Source: Cytophagales bacterium
GTDB lineage: Bacteria; Bacteroidota; Bacteroidia; Cytophagales; Cyclobacteriaceae
Length of the DNA stretch: 10,251 nucleotides
Direction of reading: 5' to 3'
Assembly (NCBI GenBank): GCA_003537495.1
Contig: DPSB01000656.1
Coordinates: 1 to 10,251 of the forward strand
The first letter of the stretch is position 1. Each line of letters starts with the position of its first letter. A program made the translations under genes and the position numbers. The notes beneath the pieces are model-generated. The model searched no databases and was not told where the DNA came from. It saw only the letters and a program-made list of their open reading frames with translations. Shown piece after piece: positions 1-5,983 of this stretch.

Positions 1-469
1 GTAGGTACTCCAGGTTATTTTGTGATACGCAAACCGCACCCAGGCAATCGGGTAAATGATAGGGTAGTGTATACGTATGCGGCCTGGCCGGATAATCAAA
101 AAAAGTATAGAAGGGATTTTGATTATAGATAACCTTTCTGGCTGGGCTATGTATAGCCTCATAAGCATGGTAGCGATACTGGTTCTTCGAGAACTTTCGC
201 TTCAAAAAAGATTTTATGCCGGTTGGGTTAATCTTCTTATTCATCCAAATGGCCATGTATTCTGGTATTATGATAATATCCTCATCAGTCAACCGTGTAT
301 CGTTCCAATAACGGATTGGGGTGGTATGCTGAAATCCTGAATTTTTAAATCCATTTTTTGTGTGAAGAACAAACGCTGGAATGTTATTGTTTGTTAGAAT
401 TTCCACATGGCGATAAATCATTTTGGTGCCTCCTGAGTAAAACTCAGGGGTGTAGAAATAGATGTTCAT
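1..469 (-). CDS. Glycosyltransferase, N-terminal part (runs off left edge)
   Basis: An open frame runs on the minus strand from ATG at 469-467 to the window edge without a stop (156 codons). The protein begins MNIYFYTPEFYSGGTKMIYR and continues with a segment on the pattern HVEILTNNNIPAFVLH, then a stretch containing IIIIPEYMAIW and later LGAVCVSQNNLEYL. This is the N-terminal Rossmann half of a GT4/GT1-like (GT-B) glycosyltransferase: a first beta strand, an SGG loop, a helix with HVEIL, a second strand AFVLH, and a later VSQ strand typical of the acceptor domain. By family such enzymes add sugars to surface polysaccharide or glycans; the sugar and acceptor cannot be told from this half. The gene is divergent from the sigma-factor gene. 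A weak AAGG lies about 13 bases upstream of the ATG. The C-terminal nucleotide-sugar-binding domain lies outside the window. A plus-strand frame at 77-340 is a shadow of this gene. Confidence 0.82.
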   Translation of the reverse strand, partial: MNIYFYTPEFYSGGTKMIYRHVEILTNNNIPAFVLHTKNGFKNSGFQHTTPIRYWNDTRLTDEDIIIIPEYMAIWMNKKINPTGIKSFLKRKFSKNQYRYHAYEAIHSPARKVIYNQNPFYTFFDYPARPHTYTLPYHLPDCLGAVCVSQNNLEYL

Positions 470-538
470 ATTGCTAATATCTGCCTTATAGGGCTGAATA
501 CAATATTAGATGGTTAATCTTTACTATTTTTGCTCCTT
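470..538. promoter_or_regulatory. Divergent intergenic region with candidate -7 box for the sigma operon
   Basis: These 69 bases separate the divergent glycosyltransferase and sigma-factor starts, so both genes' promoters probably lie here. TATTTTTG at 525-532 fits the Bacteroidota -7 consensus TAnnTTTG exactly on the plus strand. No TTTG is visible at the expected distance of about 19-21 bases upstream, and the sequence is T-rich enough for a chance match. If real, the transcript would start close to ATG 539 and be almost leaderless. On the minus strand TAATATTG (508-501) fits with one mismatch, also without a clear -33 box. Confidence 0.3.
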
Positions 539-1132
539 ATGGAGGAAATCGTAACCCGACAGAATTATTCCGAAAAGGAGAAGAACGAAATCTTCAACAA
601 CGAGTTTCTGCCCCACATTAACTCCATGTATAATTTTGGGTTCAGGCTTACGCTGGATCGGGACGATGCCAAAGACCTGGTGCAGGATACCTACCTGAAA
701 GCCTACAGGTTTGTAGAATCATTCCAAAAAGGAACTAATGCCAAGGCCTGGCTGTTCCGCATTTTGAAAAACAGTTTCATCAACGACTACCGTAAAAAGG
801 TTAAGGAACCTTCGAAAGTAGATTATCAGGAAGTTGAAACGTATTATAACTCAGAAGATGTAAATCGCCAGATAACACCCGACTTGCGTGTAGAATCGCT
901 TCAGGATATGATTGGTGACGAAATATCCAATGCACTTAATGCGCTGGATGTAGACTTTCGTACGGTAATTATATTGTGCGATCTGGAAGGTTTTAAATAC
1001 GAAGAGATGGCAAAAATTCTGGATATACCAATCGGCACCGTACGCAGTCGCCTGCACCGCGCACGCAACCTGCTGAAAGAAAAATTAAGCGAGTACGCCA
1101 AATCTATGGGTTATAAAAATACTGAATCATGA
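539..1132 (+). CDS. ECF-type sigma-70 family RNA polymerase sigma factor
   Basis: Predicted 197-residue sigma factor with only regions 2 and 4, as in the ECF group. Region 2 spans about residues 20-88 and contains DAKDLVQDTYLKAYR (region 2.2-like) followed by AKAWLFRILKNSFINDYRKK (regions 2.3-2.4, which melt and read the -10 element). Region 4 spans about 128-183, with the -35 helix-turn-helix YEEMAKILDIPIGTVRSRLH. The start chosen is ATG 539; TTG at 530 is in frame and would add three residues, but ATG is the likelier start and 530 falls inside a possible -7 box. The stop overlaps the next start by 4 bases (ATGA), and the next gene encodes a zinc-type anti-sigma factor, so the pair probably forms a SigR/RsrA-like unit. 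The regulon is unknown. Identification as an ECF sigma factor is secure; subgroup assignment is not. Confidence 0.95.
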   Translation: MEEIVTRQNYSEKEKNEIFNNEFLPHINSMYNFGFRLTLDRDDAKDLVQDTYLKAYRFVESFQKGTNAKAWLFRILKNSFINDYRKKVKEPSKVDYQEVETYYNSEDVNRQITPDLRVESLQDMIGDEISNALNALDVDFRTVIILCDLEGFKYEEMAKILDIPIGTVRSRLHRARNLLKEKLSEYAKSMGYKNTES

Positions 1133-1398
1133 CACCTCCCAACAATCCGTTTATTCTGGCCGATGGTAAGAAGCCAACATGCATGGAAATGCTGCAGGTA
1201 ATTATTGATGGCGAAGCTTCTGATGAACAACAAGAGTATTTCAAAAATCACATGGATCGCTGCATGCCATGTTTTAAATCGTACGATCTGGACATGGCCA
1301 TTAAGCGGTTATTGAAAACCAAATGTTGTGGTGGCGATGCACCAACCGATCTGGTTGACCAGATTAAAATACAAATCAGTCAAAATACAGCAAACTGA
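1129..1398 (+). CDS. Zinc-binding (ZAS/RsrA-like) anti-sigma factor
   Basis: An 89-residue soluble protein with no membrane segment. It carries the zinc anti-sigma signature: C18, then H41-x3-C45-x2-C48 (within FKNHMDRCMPCFKSY), the spacing expected of RsrA/ChrR-type ZAS domains in which Cys and His hold a zinc ion. An extra vicinal pair C66-C67 (KTKCCGG) lies toward the C terminus. By analogy with RsrA it would bind and silence the sigma factor encoded immediately upstream and release it when the thiols are oxidised or zinc is lost; that redox role is inferred. It overlaps the sigma gene by 4 bases (ATGA), consistent with translational coupling and matched stoichiometry. Its own TGA shares one base with the gmk start (TGATG at 1396-1400). 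Confidence 0.88.
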   Translation: MTPPNNPFILADGKKPTCMEMLQVIIDGEASDEQQEYFKNHMDRCMPCFKSYDLDMAIKRLLKTKCCGGDAPTDLVDQIKIQISQNTAN

Positions 1399-1967
1399 TG
1401 GCGGGCAAAGCGCTTATTTTTTCAGCGCCTTCGGGTTCTGGTAAAACCACTATTGTAAAACACTTGATCAAAAATAATCCTGACCTGGGCTTTTCCATTT
1501 CAGCATCTACACGCGATAAGCGGGGCCGCACCGAGCAAGACGGTAAGGATTACTATTTTTTAACGCCCGAAGATTTTAAAAAGAAAATTGATGGCGATGA
1601 GTTTATTGAGTGGGAAGAAGTGTATGCTGGTAATTTTTACGGAACACTTAAAACAGAAATAGAACGCATCTGGCAAGAGGGACGTAATGTAATTTTTGAT
1701 GTTGATGTAAAAGGTGGTATTAACCTGAAAAAATATTTTGGCAATAAGGCTTTAGCCGTATTTGTGAAAGTTCCCTCCATTGAAGTTTTGAAAGAACGCC
1801 TGAAAGAACGTGGAACTGAAACGGAAGAAAGTCTTTCGCGGAGAATTTTCAAGGCTAAATTCGAGATGACTTTTCAGGACAAGTTTGATGTAGTGCTGGT
1901 AAATGAAGAGTTGGATAAATCGCTACAGGAAGCGCAACGGCTGTACAATGCCTTTAAAAACTCCTGA
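1398..1967 (+). CDS. gmk: Guanylate kinase
   Basis: A 189-residue cytosolic enzyme, the usual length, that phosphorylates GMP (and dGMP) to GDP with ATP, an essential step in guanine nucleotide synthesis and salvage. The P-loop APSGSGKTT is at residues 10-18. The GMP-binding region follows: SASTRDKRGRTEQDGKDYYF (35-54) and the YGT motif at 81-83. DVDVKGG (101-107) matches the family's DxDxQG strand, with Lys in place of the usual Gln. RRIFKAKFE (148-156) supplies lid arginines, and VNEELDKS (168-175) is the conserved C-terminal motif. The start codon overlaps the anti-sigma stop by one base (TGATG), so gmk is very likely co-transcribed and translationally coupled with the sigma/anti-sigma pair. 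In many Bacteroidota nadD follows gmk directly; here a toxin-antitoxin pair lies between them. Confidence 0.97.
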   Translation: MAGKALIFSAPSGSGKTTIVKHLIKNNPDLGFSISASTRDKRGRTEQDGKDYYFLTPEDFKKKIDGDEFIEWEEVYAGNFYGTLKTEIERIWQEGRNVIFDVDVKGGINLKKYFGNKALAVFVKVPSIEVLKERLKERGTETEESLSRRIFKAKFEMTFQDKFDVVLVNEELDKSLQEAQRLYNAFKNS

Positions 1968-1971
1968 CCAA

Positions 1972-2003
1972 ATTGAAACTTTAAGGCCAATTGGGTAGTT
2001 TTA
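1972..2003 (+). promoter_or_regulatory. Candidate promoter of the toxin-antitoxin cassette
   Basis: TTG at 1973-1975 lies 20 bases before TAGTTTTA at 1996-2003, which matches the Bacteroidota -7 element TAnnTTTG at all fixed positions except the last (A for G). The spacing is in the usual 19-21 range. The predicted transcription start, around 2008-2010, would fall inside the inverted repeat at 2002-2026, a suitable place for repression by the antitoxin. Assigned by eye only. Confidence 0.4.
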
Positions 2004-2026
2004 CGTATAGCTAAAAACTATACGTA
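2002..2026. promoter_or_regulatory. Perfect inverted repeat, likely antitoxin operator
   Basis: TACGTATAG (2002-2010) and CTATACGTA (2018-2026) are exact reverse complements of 9 bases separated by a 7-base AT-rich spacer. The right arm ends on the A of the antitoxin ATG, and the left arm overlaps the candidate -7 box by two bases. Ribbon-helix-helix antitoxins typically bind such palindromes at their own promoter, so this is the natural autoregulatory operator. In read-through RNA from gmk the same sequence could fold into a hairpin touching the start codon. The symmetry is visible directly; the function is inferred. Confidence 0.65.
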
Positions 2027-2271
2027 TGACGAGCAAGTTAACATTGAGTCTTGATGCAAAGGTTATAGCCCGCGCCAAAAAATATTCCCAAAAAAAAGGT
2101 GTGAGTCTTTCGCGTATTGTGGAGCAACATCTCAACTCGCTTACAGAAGGTAAAAATTCTCAGCAGTCAAAGACATCATTAATGCGTTTGAAGGGAATAT
2201 TGGGGCCAGCCGAAGACTTCGACTACGATAAAGCAAAATATGAGTACCTAAGGGCAAAATATAATCTGTAA
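2026..2271 (+). CDS. Ribbon-helix-helix antitoxin (DUF6364-type, VapB-like)
   Basis: An 81-residue protein. Residues 3-39 look like a ribbon-helix-helix DNA-binding fold: strand KLTLSLD (4-10), helix AKVIARAKKYSQKKG (11-25) and helix SLSRIVEQHLNSL (27-39). A polar linker (EGKNSQQSK) follows, then a C-terminal tail (about 54-81, LKGILGPAEDFDYDKAKYEY) of the kind that wraps the toxin's active site. The pattern matches small Bacteroidota antitoxins annotated as DUF6364 that sit just before PIN-domain toxins. The PIN gene starts two bases after this stop. A perfect inverted repeat sits exactly at the start codon, suggesting autoregulation. It is separated from gmk by 58 bases, unlike the overlapping genes before it, so it probably has its own promoter. 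The assignment rests on fold pattern and partner. Confidence 0.85.
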   Translation: MTSKLTLSLDAKVIARAKKYSQKKGVSLSRIVEQHLNSLTEGKNSQQSKTSLMRLKGILGPAEDFDYDKAKYEYLRAKYNL

Positions 2272-2273
2272 TT

Positions 2274-2690
2274 ATGAGTAAAACACTCTTTTTAGACACT
2301 AATGTTTTACTTGATTTTTTTTGGGAGCGGCCCCCGTTCTCCGCAGAAGCAGAATTGTTATTTAGGTTAAGGGAGGATAACCGTGTTGAATTTTTTGTTT
2401 CGAGTCTCACACTTGCCAACGTTGCTTACTTTGCGGATAAAGCAAAAAAGGATCCTTTTAAAATTATTTCGATTTTGTTAGAGTGGGTGCAGGTAGTTGA
2501 GCTTGATCGCAGTCAGTTTGTTCAAACGTTGTCGTCCCGATTTAAAGATTTTGAAGATGGCCTACAGTATTTTTCAGCCTTAAGGGCGAGAGGAGTTGAT
2601 GTTATCATAACACGCAATAAAAAAGATTTTGAAGCATCTCAACTATTGGTTCAAACTCCCACTGAATTTTTAAAATCTTTTGAGTTGTGA
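2274..2690 (+). CDS. PIN-domain ribonuclease toxin (VapC-like, PIN_3 type)
   Basis: A 138-residue PIN-domain protein, probably the toxin (an Mg2+-dependent endoribonuclease) neutralised by the antitoxin encoded two bases upstream. The first strand LFLDTNVLLDFF has catalytic Asp at D8, the central DFEDGLQYFSA motif supplies D92 and D95, and IITRNKKDF (111-119) supplies D118. The C-terminal TPTEFL matches the pattern seen in PIN_3-type proteins of Bacteroidota. The second acidic position of classical VapC (Glu after a Ser/Thr strand, about residue 49) appears to be Asn here, in SSLTLANVAYF; this seems common in the PIN_3-like subgroup. The stop overlaps the nadD start by 4 bases (GTGA), so nadD is probably translationally coupled to the toxin. 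The target RNA cannot be predicted from sequence. Confidence 0.88.
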   Translation: MSKTLFLDTNVLLDFFWERPPFSAEAELLFRLREDNRVEFFVSSLTLANVAYFADKAKKDPFKIISILLEWVQVVELDRSQFVQTLSSRFKDFEDGLQYFSALRARGVDVIITRNKKDFEASQLLVQTPTEFLKSFEL

Positions 2691-3259
2691 AAATAGGCCT
2701 CTTCTTCGGTTCTTTTAATCCTATTCATACCGGGCACTTGATTATTGCCAACATCATGGTCGAAAATACCGATCTGAATAAAGTTTGGTTTGTAGTATCG
2801 CCACAAAACCCACTAAAACCCAGCAAGGGATTATTGCATGAATTCGATCGGTATGATATGGTAAAGGCTGCCATTGCCGATAACTACAAATTGGAAGCAA
2901 GCGATGCCGAGTTTCATTTACCCAAGCCCAGTTACACCATTCACACACTGGCTTACCTTACTGAAAAACATCCCACCAAAGAATTTAAAGTAATTATGGG
3001 TGGCGATAACCTTCAGAATTTTTCGAAGTGGAAAAACCATGAGCAGATTCTGGAACAGTTTGGTTTATATATTTATCAGCGACCGGGTGTAACAAATAAC
3101 GAGTTGGAGCGTCATCCGAACGTACATATAGTTGAGGCTCCGTTGTTGGATATTTCAGCCACGTATATCCGCCATTGCATCAAACACAATAAGTCTATCC
3201 GCTACCTCGTTCCAGAACCAGTAGAGCAACTTATCCGGTTAAAAAATTTTTATCAATAA
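2687..3259 (+). CDS. nadD: Nicotinate-nucleotide adenylyltransferase
   Basis: A 190-residue cytosolic enzyme that joins nicotinate mononucleotide and ATP to give deamido-NAD+, the shared step of NAD synthesis. The nucleotidyltransferase signature GSFNPIHTGH is at residues 8-17 (the TxGH-type ATP site), followed by SPQNPLK (38-44), PSYTIHTLAYL (81-91), GGDNLQNFSKWKN (105-117) and the C-terminal ISATYIR (156-162, matching the family's ISxTxIR). His86 stands where many homologues have Asp (SYTxDTL); that position varies in the family. The start is GTG 2687, because the protein must begin immediately before the KIGLFFG strand and no ATG is available. This GTG overlaps the toxin stop by 4 bases. 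If the toxin-antitoxin pair was inserted upstream, the insertion may have replaced the native ATG and leader. Confidence 0.95.
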   Translation: MKIGLFFGSFNPIHTGHLIIANIMVENTDLNKVWFVVSPQNPLKPSKGLLHEFDRYDMVKAAIADNYKLEASDAEFHLPKPSYTIHTLAYLTEKHPTKEFKVIMGGDNLQNFSKWKNHEQILEQFGLYIYQRPGVTNNELERHPNVHIVEAPLLDISATYIRHCIKHNKSIRYLVPEPVEQLIRLKNFYQ

Positions 3260-3305
3260 CGTTACTTGCATACAACTCTTCCGTTCAATCCTGCATCTGC
3301 TAAGC

Positions 3306-5939
3306 ATGACGAGATATTTACTTGCATTTCTTTTTTTGGGATCGTTCACACAAACTTATGCCGGGGGCATTCGCGGTGTAATTAAAGGCGATGATGTGGG
3401 GCCGCTGGCTTTCGCCTCCATTTTTGTAAAACAAACCGGAACTGGCAGTGCTACAGACATGGAGGGTCGTTACGAAGTTCAACTTAAGCCCGGCCGGTAT
3501 GATGTAGTGTTTCAATACCTCGGTTATGAATCGGTTAATCGCACTGTAGAGGTTGGCGAAGATTTTCTGGAGATTAATATCACCCTTAAAACACAGGTGG
3601 TGGTGTTGCAAACCGTAACAGTAAAGGCTGGTAAAGAAGATCCGGCCTATACGATTATGCGTAAGGCCATTGCCAAAGCCAAATTTCATACACAACAAAT
3701 AGATGCATACTCGGCTACGGTTTACATAAAAGGTAAAGGTCAGTTAACGGATTACCCGTGGCTCGCAAAAAAAGCGCTGGAGAAAGAAGGCATTACCAAA
3801 GATCGCGTGTTTATTTCCGAGTCGGTAAGTGAAATAAAATATACCCGGCCCAACAAGTTTGAAGAAAAAGTAATTGCCGTGTACACCAATGGTGATAATA
3901 AAAACACATCGCCAAACTCTTACATCTTTGGCAGTTTCTATCAGCCTGAGATTGCAGAAACGGTTTCACCACTTTCGCCTAAAGCGTTTTCGTATTATCG
4001 GTTTGAATATCTCGGCTCGTTTAAAGATCAGAGCTACGAGGTTAGCAAAATAAAAGTAACACCGCGTTCGCGTGGCGATAATGTGTTTGAGGGTTTGATC
4101 TACATTGTGGAGGATTGGTGGAGTATTCACAGCCTTGAACTCAATACAATTAAAATGGGTATTGACTTCCACATCAAACAAGTATATAACCCTATTGAAG
4201 ATAAAGCCTGGCTTCCGGTATCGCAGCAGTTTAAAGTTAAGGGCAAAGTGTTTGGGTTCGAGTTCGAAGGCCAGTACCTGGCAACAATGAAGGATTACAA
4301 AGTCACGCTTAATCCGGAGTTGGAGGTGGAGCTTACCGTTATCGATGAAAAAATCTATAAAGAAGAAGCAAAAGTTATTGAACAGAAATTCACAAAGAAA
4401 GGTCAGGAGATAAACGAACGCCTGAATGCCGGTAAAGAAGTAACGGGCAAAGAACTGAGGCAATTAGTAAAAGAATACGAGAAGCAGGAGATTAAAGAAC
4501 AGAAAGAACCCGATGTACTTTCGGAAACCAATTATTCGGTTGATTCGCTTGCGTACAAAAAAGACTCCACGTTTTGGGTTGAGATCAGGCCCACACCGCT
4601 TTCAAAAGAAGAGGAGCGCGGGTATCATTTAAATGATAGTATTACGGAAGTTCAGCGTAAGCGCGATGAGGGCGATACGTTGCGCAACAATAGAAAGAAC
4701 AGCAAGCCGGGCTTTCAACCCTGGGATATTTTGATTGGCGATTCGTATAAGTTGGGTAAGATGAGCAACTTCCGCATTCATACACCTTACGGTGGATTTA
4801 ATACTGTTGAAGGGTTTAACCTGATTTATAGAATGAGTTACTATAAACGCTGGGTTAAGCGGGATTCTACTAATAAAGATGCGCGACCGCAAACATCGCG
4901 CTTAGAGATCAGCCCGATACTTCGCTATTCTTTTGAACGCGATTTACTCACAGGTAAACTACGCACCGACTTTAGGTTTAAAAATAATCGCATAACAGTA
5001 GAAGGAGGACGCTATGTGGAGCAATACAATTCCAACGAACCTATTCACCACTTTGTCAATTCATTTATCTCGTTATTGTATGGCGACAACTGGATGAAAA
5101 TTTACGAACGTAATTTTGTGCAACTAAACTACCTACATCGCTTTAATGATAAATATACACTTCGAAGTGAGTGGTCGTGGGCGAGGCGATCAGAGTTATC
5201 TAATCAAACAGACTATACATTGTTCAAAACAAATCGTGGCGACTATACACCCAATGCTCCTGCTAATCTGGAAATTCCAGATACAGGGTTCGAACGGAAC
5301 CGGGCATTCATTGGTTCGGCCAGCCTGGAAGCGCGACCGTGGCAGAAGTATCGCATCCGTAATGGTAATAAGTCGCGGGTAAGTGGCAGTTCTCCATTAC
5401 TTAGTTTAAACTATCGCAAAGCAATTAGTGGTGTGGCGCAAAGCGAAGTAAAATTCGATCAGTTGGAAGTAGGTTTTAAACACACCTTAAAGGTTGGCAT
5501 TCGGGGTACGTTAGATGTAAACCTGCAAGCCGGAAAATTCTTTAATGCCGAAAATCTATCCTTTATGGATTACAAACATTTTCAAGGCAATCGTACCTGG
5601 TTTGTAACGGCCGATCCGGTGGGAACCTATCGGTTGATGGATTATTATAAGAACAGTACTTCGCGCGAATATTTTTCAGCCAACACGCATTATCACTTCC
5701 GTAAATTTTTAGTTACCCGTATTCCAAAAGTGCGGCTGGTAGGCATAACTGAAAATGTTTTTGTGAATTACCTTGCATCACCAACGTCTCGTAATTACAC
5801 CGAAGTAGGGTATGGCATCGATGGCATCTTGCGCATCTTCCGTTTAGAAGCAGCCTTAGCTTTCCAGGATGGGCAATACCTGAATTATGGTTTCCGGGTA
5901 GGTATCGCATCCAGCATCGTTATAAACTTTAACGATTAA
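3306..5939 (+). CDS. DUF5686 outer-membrane-type protein with carboxypeptidase-regulatory-like domain
   Basis: An 877-residue exported protein. Residues 1-19 form a signal peptide (Arg, then hydrophobic LLAFLFLGSF, cleavage likely after TYA). Residues 20-98 form a CarboxypepD_reg-like beta-sandwich, seen as GIRGVIKGDDVGPLAFASIF, then GTGSATDMEGRY and YDVVFQYLGYES, the N-terminal pattern also found in TonB-dependent receptors of this phylum. The rest matches DUF5686: a charged middle portion (about 340-480, many Lys/Glu, probably partly coiled) followed by a long C-terminal part with alternating aromatic/polar strands resembling an outer-membrane beta-barrel, ending in FRVGIASSIVINFND. No plug or TonB box was recognised, so it is not a SusC protein. 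The function of this family is unknown; envelope location is likely. It starts 46 bases after nadD, and no clear promoter was identified in that gap. Confidence 0.88.
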   Translation: MTRYLLAFLFLGSFTQTYAGGIRGVIKGDDVGPLAFASIFVKQTGTGSATDMEGRYEVQLKPGRYDVVFQYLGYESVNRTVEVGEDFLEINITLKTQVVVLQTVTVKAGKEDPAYTIMRKAIAKAKFHTQQIDAYSATVYIKGKGQLTDYPWLAKKALEKEGITKDRVFISESVSEIKYTRPNKFEEKVIAVYTNGDNKNTSPNSYIFGSFYQPEIAETVSPLSPKAFSYYRFEYLGSFKDQSYEVSKIKVTPRSRGDNVFEGLIYIVEDWWSIHSLELNTIKMGIDFHIKQVYNPIEDKAWLPVSQQFKVKGKVFGFEFEGQYLATMKDYKVTLNPELEVELTVIDEKIYKEEAKVIEQKFTKKGQEINERLNAGKEVTGKELRQLVKEYEKQEIKEQKEPDVLSETNYSVDSLAYKKDSTFWVEIRPTPLSKEEERGYHLNDSITEVQRKRDEGDTLRNNRKNSKPGFQPWDILIGDSYKLGKMSNFRIHTPYGGFNTVEGFNLIYRMSYYKRWVKRDSTNKDARPQTSRLEISPILRYSFERDLLTGKLRTDFRFKNNRITVEGGRYVEQYNSNEPIHHFVNSFISLLYGDNWMKIYERNFVQLNYLHRFNDKYTLRSEWSWARRSELSNQTDYTLFKTNRGDYTPNAPANLEIPDTGFERNRAFIGSASLEARPWQKYRIRNGNKSRVSGSSPLLSLNYRKAISGVAQSEVKFDQLEVGFKHTLKVGIRGTLDVNLQAGKFFNAENLSFMDYKHFQGNRTWFVTADPVGTYRLMDYYKNSTSREYFSANTHYHFRKFLVTRIPKVRLVGITENVFVNYLASPTSRNYTEVGYGIDGILRIFRLEAALAFQDGQYLNYGFRVGIASSIVINFND

Positions 5940-5961
5940 AGTTTTTGCTTAATTAATACCT

Positions 5962-5978
5962 TTACTTGCTGCAAGTAA
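5962..5978. repeat. 17-bp near-continuous palindrome upstream of mnmH
   Basis: TTACTTGC (5962-5969) and GCAAGTAA (5971-5978) are exact reverse complements around a single T. The site ends 5 bases before the mnmH ATG at 5984. A one-base centre is too tight for an RNA hairpin terminator but suits a homodimeric DNA-binding protein, so it may be an operator. The half-site TTACTTGC also occurs at 3262-3269 in the gap before the DUF5686 gene, without its mirror copy. Confidence 0.45.
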
Positions 5979-5983
5979 GGGTA

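Noticed and set aside
77..340. Plus-strand open frame of 87 codons
   Set aside because: It lies wholly opposite the glycosyltransferase frame, whose protein has recognisable family patterns; the plus-strand translation resembles nothing known.
1968..1994. Possible hairpin (CCAAATT/AATTGG) after gmk as a terminator
   Set aside because: The pairing is imperfect, GC-poor and not followed by a T tract; CCAATTGG is a self-complementary 8-mer that can occur by chance.
3966..4463. Minus-strand open frame of 165 codons inside the DUF5686 gene
   Set aside because: Rich in Phe/Leu/Arg in the way antisense shadows are, no motif, and fully covered by a strong coding frame on the plus strand.
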